Assembly: GCA_963846165.1 (NCBI GenBank)
Contig: CAWJUU010000004.1
Location: 1 to 64,000 of the forward strand
Origin: WHSW01 sp963846165
Lineage (GTDB): Bacteria > Actinomycetota > Thermoleophilia > Solirubrobacterales > 70-9
Direction of reading: 5' to 3'
Length of the DNA: 64,000 nt
Shown: positions 1-8,775 of the stretch, one piece after another
Position numbering within the stretch: the stretch's first letter is position 1
Layout of the letters: every line of letters starts with the position of its first letter
The notes under the pieces: generated by a model
What the model was told of the DNA's origin: nothing
The model's input: the letters and a program-made list of their open reading frames with translations, nothing else
The model's database searches: none
Position numbers and translations under genes: made by a program

Positions 1-1035
1 TCGAAGCTCGACGACTTCGGCCCCTCGTCGATCCAGGCAAAGGGCGAGACGTTAACCCGCGACCAGGCGTAGTCCCAGTTGGAGAAGCGGCGTGAGAAGG
101 TGGCGTAGACCCGGTTTTGGTTGTAGGTGAGGGCGCTGTCCCAACTGCCCTTGTGCGGGCCCTTGTAGAAGACCGAGTCGAAGAAGCGGATCGCGCCGTA
201 GCCCTCGACGCTCGTCATCCCGTTCCAGAAATCGATGTCGAGGCGATCGGTCGACGTGTTGGTGATGCCGTTGACCTCCTCTTGGATCAGCTCGCGCCAG
301 TCGCCGGGAAAGAAGGCGTGATAGACGGCGAACTCGGCTTTCGGGAAGGCGGCGAGGATCTCGTCCATCGCCTGGGCCCCGCGTCGGCGCGCCTGCTCTC
401 GCACCTCCGCCTCTGAGTGAGCGTTGCCCGGGTAATCCCACTCCCAGGTGGCGGTCGCGCCGTCCTTCTGTGGGTACATCTCCTGATCGAAGGCGATTCC
501 GGCGAAGCCGAGCAGCTTCGCGGCGGCGGCCACGTCGCCCAACTTCGGCAGCACCTTGGTTTTCCAGCCCCGGTCATCGAACCAATCCAGCAGCGGGGTC
601 GACGGGTTGTAGTAGTTGGTGAGCTTGACGCCGAGGTACATCTTCATTCCCCGCGCCGCCGCCCGTTCGACCACGTTGGAGTCGCGAAGCGCTCGCTGCA
701 GCCGGTAGTTGTCGGCGCTCAACTCCGCCGCCGGGTCGCCGGTGAAGTCCTGGCTCCCGCCCAGGTCCCGCAGGCGCTCGGCGCTGCAGACGAAGCCGTC
801 GACGCCCCTCGACTTCCACTCGTCGAGCTCGGCGTCGGTGAGGGGATGACGTCTTGCTTGCAGCCGACCCAGAGGATGAGCGCGTCGGAGCTGTCTCTGC
901 GGCATCCGAGGCCTGAGCGTCACCGGTCAGCGTCCAATGGCCGACTCCCAATGTGCCGGCGACGACCACGGCAAGCAGGCGGATGCCGAGCGCGAAACCG
1001 CGCCGATGTTCGGTCTCTCCGAATCCCGAGCCCAT
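1..1035 (-). CDS. putative secreted TIM-barrel glycoside-hydrolase-like protein, 3' end beyond window, frame break
   Basis: The reading starts at 1035 with an N-terminal hydrophobic segment (RLLAVVVAGTLGVG) that looks like a signal peptide or anchor. Near 890-915 the frame breaks. The rest continues in another frame to the left edge and is clearly protein-like: SDALILWVGC, RGVDGFVCSAERL, KMYLGVKL, GFAGIAFDQEMYP, AVYHAFFPGDW, IDFWNGM. Alternating strand-like segments ending in acidic residues (FDQE, DIDFWNG) suggest a TIM-barrel hydrolase, but I do not recognise a named family. It lies next to polysaccharide genes, so a role on an extracellular glycan is possible. The frame break may be a sequencing indel, because the hydrophobic start is in one frame and the mature domain has no good start of its own. 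Confidence 0.5.
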
Positions 1036-1095
1036 AGTTCGGGATCGGCGCGAGTCGGTCGCGCGCCGACACGGCGTCGATGGGCATGGACAGAT

Positions 1096-1129
1096 ATATG
1101 AGCGTCACCGTGCCCAATATGAGCGTCAC
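1096..1129. repeat. 13-bp direct repeat, possible operator
   Basis: The 13-mer ATATGAGCGTCAC occurs at 1096-1108 and again at 1117-1129, a period of 21 bp or two helical turns. It lies upstream of the leftward gene that starts at 1035 and just after the end of the leftward glycosyltransferase (1136). The same-face spacing is typical of a tandem regulator site. Function is inferred only from position and spacing. Confidence 0.4.
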
Positions 1130-1135
1130 GTTGCG

Positions 1136-2299
1136 TCAGCACGCTTCGCGATAGACCGCGATCGTGCGCTCGACCATCGCGTCGAGCGAGAACGCCGACC
1201 GGGCCCGCCGATGAGCCTGTTGCCCCATCCTCGCGCGCAGGTCGCGGTTCTCGGCCAGCCTGACGAGCGCTGCGGCGAGCTCGTCGCTGCTTTCGGGATC
1301 GATCAGGAAGCCGCTCTCGCCCGAGACGACGAGCTCGGGGAGCGAGCAGGTCGCGGTCGCCACGATCGGCCGCCCCGCCGCCATCCCCTCAAGCGCCGCG
1401 AGCCCGAAGCCCTCGCCGAACGCAGGCTGCGAGGGGAAAGTGAGCACGTCGCAGGCGCCCATGAAGTCTCGGATCTCCTTGACAAAGCCGAAAAACCGCA
1501 CCGTCTCGCCGAGTGGCTGCGCTTGGCGCTCCAGCTCAGGCCGCAGAGGGCCATCCCCGGCGATGAGCAGACGCAGCTCGGGTCTTTCACGCGACGCCTT
1601 CGTGTGGGCCTCGAGGAGAAGGGAGTGCCCCTTGTGCGGAACCAGGCGCGATGCGACCCCGACGGCAATCGACTCGCGATCGAGCCCGAGCTCGCCGCGC
1701 GCAGCGTCCCGCTCGCCCTCGGTGGTCAGCCAGCCTGAGGAGTCGATGCCGTAGTGGACCATCCGGACCGCTCCTCGACGGGAGATGCCGACGCTTTCGA
1801 TAAACCGCTGCACGTGCTCGGAGATCGCGATCGTGAGCTCTGCCCGGTGCCCGGCGAGGCGCGCGAGACTGCGGTATGGCTCACGCTTGTAGAAGTCATG
1901 GGTGCCATGGACAGACGAAACGCCGGTGACGCCGGCAAGCTGGGCCGCGAGCTGTCCGTGCAGGTCGGCATGGATCAGGTGGGTGTGCACGAGGTCCGGC
2001 CGAAACGCTCGGATCTCTCGCCACAGCGCCGCCACCAGAGGCGGGCTCACGTCGCGACCGGCGGGGATCAGCGCGTGGGAGATGCCGAGCTCCTGGAGGC
2101 ATTGGGTGAAGTCCCGGGCGCGCCTCGTAGCCGCAACGCACATCCGCACCTCGACTCCGGCCTCGCCGAGCGCCGGCAGCAGGGAGAGAAGATGGCGCTC
2201 GGACCCCCCGATACCGCTCACCTTCTGGGCATGCAGGACTCTGATGTCTACCTCACGCCGCCCCCGGCGCAGGCGCGTTCTCCTCGCGCGACTCCGCAT
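1136..2299 (-). CDS. glycosyltransferase family 4 (GT-B)
   Basis: Retaining GT-B glycosyltransferase that would add a sugar from a nucleotide donor to a lipid-linked glycan at the cytoplasmic membrane face. The N-terminal Rossmann domain starts RVLHAQKVSGIGGSERH near residue 19. The C-terminal domain has the donor-site pattern SRLVPHKGHSLLLEA, IAGDGPL and the E-x7-E type segment GEGFGLAALEGMAAGRPIVA, followed by LPELV. Length, 387 aa, is normal. The ATG at 2299 lies inside the upstream epimerase gene (47-base overlap). The later valine before the fold is a GTA codon and cannot start, so the early ATG is kept. It is cotranscribed with the epimerase at 2253-3215. The sugar specificity cannot be read. 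Confidence 0.9.
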   Translation of the reverse strand: MRSRARRTRLRRGRREVDIRVLHAQKVSGIGGSERHLLSLLPALGEAGVEVRMCVAATRRARDFTQCLQELGISHALIPAGRDVSPPLVAALWREIRAFRPDLVHTHLIHADLHGQLAAQLAGVTGVSSVHGTHDFYKREPYRSLARLAGHRAELTIAISEHVQRFIESVGISRRGAVRMVHYGIDSSGWLTTEGERDAARGELGLDRESIAVGVASRLVPHKGHSLLLEAHTKASRERPELRLLIAGDGPLRPELERQAQPLGETVRFFGFVKEIRDFMGACDVLTFPSQPAFGEGFGLAALEGMAAGRPIVATATCSLPELVVSGESGFLIDPESSDELAAALVRLAENRDLRARMGQQAHRRARSAFSLDAMVERTIAVYREAC

Positions 2300-3215
2300 A
2301 GGCTTCCAAGGTCAGCCTCAGACCTTCGCGGAAATCGATCGCCGGCTCGTAGCCGAGCTCGGCGTTCGCGCGAGAAAGATCGGCGAGAGAATGCCGCACA
2401 TCGCCCCGGCGGGCGGGCTCGTTACGCACCTCGATCTCGCGCCTGGTCAGCGACCTGAGCTCGTCGACGAGCGCGTTCAGCGTGATCCGTTGCCCAGTGG
2501 CGATGTTGAAGGTCTTCCCTGCCACCCCCTCCGCTTCGCTCGCGAGGAGGTTGGAATCGACGACGTTGGCGATGTAGGAGAAGTCCCGAGACTGCTCGCC
2601 GTCGCCGAAGATCGTCAGCGGCTCGCCCGCAAGGCAAGCGGTGATGAAGTTCGGAATCACGGCGGAGTATTGAGAAAGAGGGTCCTGGCGAGGCCCGAAG
2701 ACATTGAAATACCTCAGAGCGACCGTCTCCAGGCCGTATACCCCAGAGAAGCTTCGGCAGTAGCCCTCACCGGCCAGCTTGGCGACGGCATATGGGGAGA
2801 TCGGCGTCGCCGGCAGGTCCTCGTGCTTGGGAAGCGTCTCGTTGGCTCCATAGACCGAGGACGAGGAGGCGAACACGACCCGTCGTACGCCGCTGTCGCG
2901 GGAGGCCAGGAGCACGTTGAGCGTGCCGATCACGTTTGCCGCATTGCTGGTCAACGGGTCCTGAACCGAGCGTGGCACGGAGGGCAGCGCCGCCTGATGA
3001 AAGACGACCTCACACCCTCGAACCGCGGTGTTCACGCGCTCATAGCTTTGGATGTCGCCCTCGATCAGCTCGATCTCGTCGCGGAACGGGAGCAGGTTCG
3101 CGCGATTGCCCGTCGAGAAGTTGTCGAGAACCCGGACCTCGTGGCCCTGCGTGCACAGATGCCCCGCAAGGTGCGAGCCGATGAATCCGCCGCCTCCCGT
3201 TACCAGCGCTCTCAT
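2253..3215 (-). CDS. NAD-dependent epimerase/dehydratase (extended SDR, UDP-hexose 4-epimerase-like)
   Basis: Sugar-nucleotide epimerase or dehydratase of the extended SDR family, 320 aa. It starts MRALVTGGGGFIGSHLAGHL with the TGxxGxxG NAD-binding motif. It then shows VFHQAA, FASSSSVYG, the catalytic YxxxK in SPYAVAKLAGE and RYFNVFGPRQ, which are typical of UDP-glucose or UDP-N-acetylglucosamine 4-epimerases. It would supply an epimerised sugar nucleotide for the glycosyltransferases around it. It heads a two-gene leftward unit with the glycosyltransferase at 1136-2299. A TAAACT -10-like box lies at 3243-3248 on the minus strand, with inverted half-sites on both sides. Confidence 0.92.
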   Translation of the reverse strand: MRALVTGGGGFIGSHLAGHLCTQGHEVRVLDNFSTGNRANLLPFRDEIELIEGDIQSYERVNTAVRGCEVVFHQAALPSVPRSVQDPLTSNAANVIGTLNVLLASRDSGVRRVVFASSSSVYGANETLPKHEDLPATPISPYAVAKLAGEGYCRSFSGVYGLETVALRYFNVFGPRQDPLSQYSAVIPNFITACLAGEPLTIFGDGEQSRDFSYIANVVDSNLLASEAEGVAGKTFNIATGQRITLNALVDELRSLTRREIEVRNEPARRGDVRHSLADLSRANAELGYEPAIDFREGLRLTLEAYAESREENAPAPGAA

Positions 3216-3221
3216 GCCCTT

Positions 3222-3264
3222 AACAACGACAAAGCCCTGCTCAGTTTAGGATCTCATCGTTGTT
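3222..3264. promoter_or_regulatory. inverted repeat flanking a leftward -10 box between divergent epimerase genes
   Basis: AACAACGA at 3222-3229 is matched exactly by its reverse complement TCGTTGTT at 3257-3264. Between the two arms, on the minus strand, AGTTTA at 3243-3248 reads TAAACT, a good actinobacterial -10 (TANNNT), about 27 bases upstream of the epimerase start at 3215. An 8-bp inverted repeat that brackets a promoter is typical of a repressor operator. It could also be a weak hairpin. No regulator gene is nearby. Confidence 0.45.
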
Positions 3265-3310
3265 CGGGTGAGGAGCGTTACGAACACAAGGGGACGAAGG
3301 GCGGAAACCG

Positions 3311-4381
3311 ATGCGATACTTGATAACTGGGGGTGCCGGGTTCATCGGCTCGCACCTTGTCGATGCCTTGACCACGCGAGGCGACGACGTCTTGGTGCTC
3401 GATGACCTGAGCACCGGGAGCGTCGAAAATCTCGACGAGGTCGACAGTCGGGCCGAGGCGGTAGCCCCACGCCGAGAGAGACGTTTTGCGCCAAGCCACT
3501 CCCGCGCCGGCTCGGTGGACCTGATCGAGGGCTCCGTCACCAACGAGGCTGTCGTCGACGATTGCATGTCATCGGTCGACGTCTGCGTCCACCTTGCGTC
3601 CGCAGTCGGAGTCCAGCTCGTTATCCAGCAGCCGCTGGCGTCGCTGCTGCGCAATGTGCGCGGCTGCGACATCGTAATCTCGGCGGCGGCGCGCCGCGGC
3701 CGGCGGCTCCTCTTTGCCTCAACCTCAGAGATCTACGGAAAGAACAGCGGCGAATCGCTCGACGAATCCGCCGATCAGATCCTCGGTTCGCCCTTCCAGT
3801 CGCGCTGGAGCTACTCGACGGCCAAGGCCTTCGGTGAGGCCCTCGCACACGGTTACCACACTCAGGAGGGTGCCGACACGATCGTCGTCCGGCTCTTCAA
3901 CACGGTCGGCCCGCGGCAGACGGGAGCCTACGGGATGGTGCTCCCCCGATTCGTCCGTCAGGCCCTTCTCAACCAGGATCTGACCGTCTACGGCAGCGGC
4001 ACGCAATCGCGCTGCTTCACCCACGTGCTCGATACGGTCCATGCGCTTGTCCTGCTGCTGGACGCCGACGAGGCTAGCGGGAACGTCTATAACGTCGGGT
4101 CCGGGCGCCCGGTGCCGATCATCGAGCTCGCAGGTAAGGTGATCGAGCAGGTGGACTCGGATTCCAAGATCACGCTGGTTGCTTACGAGGACGCTTACGG
4201 TCCCGGCTTTGAGGAGCTCGGCCGCCGGGTACCCGATACGTCTGCGCTCGCGGAGCTCACCGGCTGGAGGCCCTCACGGAGGGTCGAGGAGATGATCGAC
4301 GACGTGATCGCCTACGAACAGAACAAGGTTCGTGGCCCCGATGAGCAGGTGGTCCGCGATCATCTGCGGGCGGCCGGGTGA
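3311..4381 (+). CDS. NAD-dependent epimerase/dehydratase (extended SDR)
   Basis: Second extended SDR sugar-nucleotide enzyme, 356 aa, divergent from the one at 2253-3215. The start MRYLITGGAGFIGSHLVDAL carries TGxxGxxG. FASTSEIYG and the catalytic tyrosine and lysine in WSYSTAKAFGE follow, then RLFNTVGPRQ and a substrate region YGSGTQSRCFTHV. This set is seen in UDP-glucuronate decarboxylases and dTDP-glucose dehydratase-type enzymes, and the exact reaction is not decided here. Residues about 45-65 form an Arg-rich insert (PRRERRFAPSHSR) that is unusual for the fold. An AAGGG ribosome site precedes the ATG. It is followed at once by the phosphosugar transferase at 4406. Confidence 0.9.
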   Translation: MRYLITGGAGFIGSHLVDALTTRGDDVLVLDDLSTGSVENLDEVDSRAEAVAPRRERRFAPSHSRAGSVDLIEGSVTNEAVVDDCMSSVDVCVHLASAVGVQLVIQQPLASLLRNVRGCDIVISAAARRGRRLLFASTSEIYGKNSGESLDESADQILGSPFQSRWSYSTAKAFGEALAHGYHTQEGADTIVVRLFNTVGPRQTGAYGMVLPRFVRQALLNQDLTVYGSGTQSRCFTHVLDTVHALVLLLDADEASGNVYNVGSGRPVPIIELAGKVIEQVDSDSKITLVAYEDAYGPGFEELGRRVPDTSALAELTGWRPSRRVEEMIDDVIAYEQNKVRGPDEQVVRDHLRAAG

Positions 4382-4405
4382 TGCGGGACGAGGCGTGACT
4401 GCGGC

Positions 4406-5476
4406 TTGCTTGCCGCCTTCATCGTTTCCTACGGCGTCGTCCTTGCCGCGACCCCCGTCGCGATCCGGGTAGCGCGTTCGACCGGCTTCCTCGACCGCCC
4501 GCGCGACTACAAGGCCCACGCCAAACCCACTCCGTACTTGGGCGGAGCAGCGGTGTTCTTGGGGGTCCTGGCCGGAGCCCTCGTTCAGGGGACGGTGGGG
4601 GACTCCCACCTGACCACGCTGTTCGCGGGGGCCGCCGTCCTGTGGCTCGTCGGCACGGTCGACGATCGTGTCGCGCTCGGACCATTGGTCCGGGTGCTTG
4701 CCGAGGTGGCGGTCGGGATTCTGCTTTGGAACGGCGGCCTCGGCTGGTCGCTCTTCCCGGGCGAGCTGGCCGACCTCATCGTCACCGTCCTGTGGATCGT
4801 CGGGCTCGTCAACGCGTTCAACCTCATGGACAACCTCGATGGCGCGGCAGGCACCGTGGCCGCGGTTTGCGCCGCGGGCATCGCGTTGCTAACCGTCTTC
4901 GAGGGACCCGAAACGCTCACCGCCCTCGCCGTGGCCGTGACCGGCGCCTGTGTCGGATTCCTCCACTACAACCTCACCCGTCCAGCGCGCATCTTTCTCG
5001 GCGACGGCGGCAGCATGCTCTTGGGGTTCCTCGTCGCTGCGCTGGTGATGGCGGCGTGGCGCGAGAACGTGATGGATGGCGTCGACTTTCTGCCTGCGAT
5101 CATGCTCGTCGGCCTCCCGGTCCTCGACATGACGCTCGTGATCGTGTCGCGCAAGCGGCGCGGCGTTTCGCTCGTGAACGGCGCTCGCGATCACATCACC
5201 CATCGCCTCCTGGCCAAGCTTGGATCCACCTGGCGAGTGGCGCTCGTGCTCGCGCTCGCACAGGGCGCGCTCTGTCTCGCCGCGATCGAAATGATGAGTT
5301 GGGAGCGAGAGGCGGTCCTCGCCGGCGCGGCGGTGAGCTTCTTACTCGGGGTGGCGACGATCGCGCTCCTCGAGTCACCTCTGTTTCGCCCCGACTACCC
5401 GACGAAGGCGAGCAGGGGCCGCGAAACCGACGGGATCAGGTTTCCGGCTCCGGCCCGTGGGCGAGGAGGGGCGTGA
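4406..5476 (+). CDS. WecA/MraY-family polyprenyl-phosphate sugar-1-phosphate transferase
   Basis: Polytopic membrane enzyme (about 10 hydrophobic segments, 356 aa) that would move a HexNAc-1-phosphate from UDP-sugar onto undecaprenyl phosphate and so begin glycan assembly. Family motifs are clear: DRPRDYKAHAKPTPYLGG near residue 30, GTVDDR, NAFNLMDNLDGAAG with catalytic aspartates, IFLGDGGSMLLG, and RDHITHRL near the C-terminus. The frame opens after a TGA at 4379, and the only good start is the TTG at 4406; a GTG at 4395 is out of frame. It lies 25 bases after the epimerase and is probably cotranscribed with it. Confidence 0.9.
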   Translation: MLAAFIVSYGVVLAATPVAIRVARSTGFLDRPRDYKAHAKPTPYLGGAAVFLGVLAGALVQGTVGDSHLTTLFAGAAVLWLVGTVDDRVALGPLVRVLAEVAVGILLWNGGLGWSLFPGELADLIVTVLWIVGLVNAFNLMDNLDGAAGTVAAVCAAGIALLTVFEGPETLTALAVAVTGACVGFLHYNLTRPARIFLGDGGSMLLGFLVAALVMAAWRENVMDGVDFLPAIMLVGLPVLDMTLVIVSRKRRGVSLVNGARDHITHRLLAKLGSTWRVALVLALAQGALCLAAIEMMSWEREAVLAGAAVSFLLGVATIALLESPLFRPDYPTKASRGRETDGIRFPAPARGRGGA

Positions 5477-5786
5477 GCTCATCATCGATGGCGCTCAGGC
5501 GTGGGGCAGCCGCGGGCAGATCGATGCCGCGGACCGGGCCTGGCGCATGATCGGGTATGAGGCCGGCCGCCCAGACGTCCTTCAGGGCGGCGACGTAGCC
5601 ATCGAAGCTGCTGAAAGCGAACTCGGACCCACCGATCCGGACGAGCCAATACTGCCGGTCCCAGCGGAGCCTCTCCACCACCTCCGGATCATAGATCTGG
5701 CGCCACTGCTGCTCGGCCTCCAAAGCTCGTCGGCGCTCCTCTCCAAAGCGGCGTGAGCTGCCATTGGGTCTTCGTGAGCGACTCAT
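5436..5786 (-). CDS. small hypothetical protein, 116 aa
   Basis: I do not recognise the family. The sequence looks like a real protein: an Arg-rich basic start (RRPNGSSRRFGEERRRALE), then WRQIYDPEVVERLRW, YWLVRIGGSEFAFSSFDGYVAALKDVW and a Pro-rich end. It is soluble, with no membrane segment. Its 3' end overlaps the end of the phosphosugar transferase by 41 bases in the opposite direction, and it is divergent from the glycosyltransferase at 5850. It could be a small regulatory or binding protein, and a chance open frame cannot be excluded in such GC-rich DNA. Confidence 0.5.
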   Translation of the reverse strand: MSRSRRPNGSSRRFGEERRRALEAEQQWRQIYDPEVVERLRWDRQYWLVRIGGSEFAFSSFDGYVAALKDVWAAGLIPDHAPGPVRGIDLPAAAPRLSAIDDELTPLLAHGPEPET

Positions 5787-5849
5787 CGGGGGGAGGGGTC
5801 AGGGGCGCGAGGCTTTCGTAGTTATGTTCAGGGTTGCACAAGTTCTTGC

Positions 5850-7061
5850 ATGGGCCGATCCTCCCCCCCGCCTTCCGGAGCAATCGCGCTGAACCGGATT
5901 CGTGTCCTGCATGTCATTGCCCGCCTCAATCTCGGCGGCGCCGCGCAGCATGCCAGCCTGCTGAGCGGGCGCCGGCTGAGCTCGAGGCGGTTCGAGTCTC
6001 TACTCGTCCACGGACAGCTTGCCGAAGGGGAGCAATCGATGGCGGATCTTGCCGAGCAGGAAGGTGCCGAGACCCGCTTCCTGTCTCACCTTGGGCAGCC
6101 GATCTCGCCCGTGCGCGATCCGCTCGCCCTGGGTCAACTGGTTCGCATCGTCCGCCGGTTCAAGCCACACGTGGTCCATACGCACACGGCTAAGGCGGGC
6201 TTCGTCGGGCGGGCCGCGGCGCTGACGCTTCAGCCCCGCCCCGCGATCGTCCACACCTACCACGGTCACGTGCTCGAGGGGTACTTCGGTCCGCGCAAGG
6301 CCGCGTTGTACCGGGGGCTCGAGCGCCGGATGGCGCGGGTGAGCGATTGCCTGATCGGCGTCAGCGACAGGACCGTCGACGACCTGGTGCGGCTCGGGAT
6401 CGCTCCACGCGACCGCTTTCGCGTGCTTCGCCTCGGCATCAACCTGCAGCCGTTCGCAGACGCGGATGCGACTGCCGGACGTGAGCTGCGTCGCGAGATC
6501 CGCGTCGACGACGATCAGGTGCTGCTGACCTTCGTCGGCCGCATCGTGCCGATCAAGCGCGTAGAGCTGTTGCTGCGCGCGGTGGCTCACGCGAGGCGGG
6601 AGGGCGCTCCAGTTCAGTTGGCCGTGATCGGAGACGGCGCGGAGCGCCCCGCGCTGCAGTCGCTGGCGCGCGAGCTGGGGATCGGGGAGGCCGTGCACTT
6701 CCTCGGCTACCGCCGGGACCTGCCCCGGATCGCGGCGGCGGCGGACCTGGCCGTGCTCAGCTCCGACAACGAAGGCACGCCCGTTTCCCTGATCGAAGCG
6801 GCCGCGGCCGGCACCCCCGCGGTGGCGACCGACGTCGGCGGCGTCGCGGAGGTGGTTGCGCCGGAAACGGGAATCCTCGTCCCGCCAGGCGACGAGCGGG
6901 CGTTTGCGCAAGCGCTGGTCGACATCGCCAAAGAGCCTCAGCTTCGCCAGGCGATGGGTGAGCGCGCGCGCGCTCGCTCGCTCGCCCGCTATTCGATCGA
7001 GCGCCTGCTCAGGGCCATCGGCGATCTCTACGAAGAACTGCTCAGTGCGCGGAGGTCGTGA
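5850..7061 (+). CDS. glycosyltransferase family 4
   Basis: GT-B glycosyltransferase, 403 aa. The N-terminal domain begins RIRVLHVIARLNLGGAAQH near residue 18, followed by HVVHTHTAKAGFVGR and HTYHGHVLEGYF. This HTYHGH signature is seen in bacterial capsule and exopolysaccharide transferases. The C-terminal donor domain has FVGRIVPIKRVELLLRA, VIGDGAERPAL, and SSDNEGTPVSLIEAAAAGTP with the E-x7-E spacing. ATG 5850 is used; the first 17 residues are a poorly conserved leader. It overlaps the next gene by a GTGA at 7058, so the two are translationally coupled. Confidence 0.9.
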   Translation: MGRSSPPPSGAIALNRIRVLHVIARLNLGGAAQHASLLSGRRLSSRRFESLLVHGQLAEGEQSMADLAEQEGAETRFLSHLGQPISPVRDPLALGQLVRIVRRFKPHVVHTHTAKAGFVGRAAALTLQPRPAIVHTYHGHVLEGYFGPRKAALYRGLERRMARVSDCLIGVSDRTVDDLVRLGIAPRDRFRVLRLGINLQPFADADATAGRELRREIRVDDDQVLLTFVGRIVPIKRVELLLRAVAHARREGAPVQLAVIGDGAERPALQSLARELGIGEAVHFLGYRRDLPRIAAAADLAVLSSDNEGTPVSLIEAAAAGTPAVATDVGGVAEVVAPETGILVPPGDERAFAQALVDIAKEPQLRQAMGERARARSLARYSIERLLRAIGDLYEELLSARRS

Positions 7062-8759
7062 TGGAGCCTGCACCTCTGCGCGTGGGAGTCATGATCGACG
7101 GCGCCTCGGTGCCGCGCTGGATTGCGCACGTGCTCGACGGGATTGACGCCTGCTCCTCGGCGGAGGTGGTGGGATTCGTTCTCAACGCCGAGTCTCGGCC
7201 GCGTCGAGGCGTGATCGAGCGAGCCTGGGCCAACCGCTCGAGCCTGCTCTACCGCTCGTACACGCGGATCGATGCGCGACGCTTTCGCACTGCCAACAAC
7301 CCCTTCGATCAGGCCGACCTCTCGCACCGGCTTGGGCGGGTGCCGGTCTTGGGAGTCACGCCAATCGCGCCGAAGCCGAACGAGCACCGCTTCGACGACG
7401 AGGCGATCGCCGAGCTGGAGCGCTGGAAGCTCGACGTGCTACTGAAGTTTGGCTTCCGCACGGTTCGGGGCGCCGTCCTGACGTGCGCTCGCTATGGCGT
7501 CTGGTCATACCACCACGGCGACCCTGACTCATATCGCGGCGGCCCACCCTTGTTTTGGGAGATCTATGACGGAGCGCGGGTGTCACAGAGCGTGCTCGAG
7601 CGGATCACTGAGGAACCGGAGGCGAGCGATCTGATCTATAGATCGGTCTCAGCAACCGATCCGATCTCGCTTCATCGCAGCCGCACGCGCATCTACTGGA
7701 AGAGCGCCGAGTTCGTGGTTCGCAAGCTACGCGACGTACATCGCGACGGTGAGCTCAGCGGCCTGGACGAGGGTGACAGATCTGGTCAGGAGGCCCCAAC
7801 CAGGGACGCGCCGACCAACCTTCAGATGCTTCGCTTCGGCTGGAGGGTGATGATCCGGCTTGCGCGCCAGAAGGCGGGCGAGGCCGTCGCGCGCCAGCAG
7901 TGGTTCGTTGCCTACCGACGGCGCGATGCCGGGCCCCCGACCACCGAAGCGTTCCGCGGCGCAACCTTCCTCGTCCCGCCTCGCGACCGCGCCTTTGCCG
8001 ACCCGTGCCTCGTGGATCGGGCCAGCTCTTCCTACCTCTTCTTCGAGGAGCTCAGATTCGCTGAGAACAAGGGCTTCATCTCATGTTGCGAGTTGACGCC
8101 GGATGGCCGCACGACGCCGCCGGAGATCGTGCTTGAACGCTCGTATCACGTCTCCTATCCGTTCGTCTTCTTCGTCGGAGAGGATGCGTACATGCTCCCC
8201 GAGACCGGGGCTAACCGCACCATCGAGCTGTACAAAGCCGAATCGTTTCCCAACGACTGGAAGCTCGAGGCGACCCTCCTGGATAACGTCAGGGCAGTCG
8301 ACCCGACGCTGATCGAACACGACGGGCGCTACTGGCTCTTCGCCAACGTCGCCGTCGAGGAGGCATCCAGGAACGACGAGCTCTCGCTGTTCTCAGCCGG
8401 TCTCCATCCTCGGCCCATGGGAGCCGCACCCCCGCAACCCGATCGTCTCCGACGTACGCCGCGCGCGTCCCGCCGGCCGCCCGTTCATCCACCGAGGCGG
8501 CAGCCTGATCAGGCCTTCCCAGGACTGCTCCGACTCCTACGGCAGAGCGATCGTCTTCAACCGCGTCGAGCTGCTGAGCGAGGCGGACTACCGCGAGACG
8601 ACCATCGGCAGGCTCGAGCCGGGGTGGTGCCGCGCGAATCTCGGTACGCACACCTACTCCCGCTCGGAGACGTGGGAGGTCGTCGACGGGCGCGCCCTGG
8701 TGAGCAAGCTCGGCGGCTATCTCGATGCGAGGCGACCCCGTGGTCGACAAGCCGGCTGA
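7058..8759 (+). CDS. formyltransferase-like/GINT1-like beta-propeller fusion protein, frame break near 8400
   Basis: Two-part protein of about 565 aa. The N-terminal part (LRVGVMIDGASVPRW to about residue 230) resembles formyltransferase-fold proteins (WKLDVLLKFGFRTVRG, YGVWSYHHGD, YRGGPPLFWEI). The C-terminal part (about 290 onwards: FADPCLVDRASSSYLFFEEL, SYPFVFFVGEDAYMLPE, VDPTLIEHDGRYWLF) resembles the five-bladed domain of glucosamine inositolphosphorylceramide transferase-like proteins. Near 8400-8418 the frame shifts; the true end reads PWEPHPRNPIVSDV, RPFIHRGGSLIRPSQDC and stops at TGA 8757. Start is GTG 7058 (GTGA overlap) or ATG 7061. It probably formylates or transfers a sugar in this polysaccharide pathway. 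Activity is inferred. Confidence 0.75.
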
Positions 8760-8775
8760 GCGCCCGGGCGGTCCG

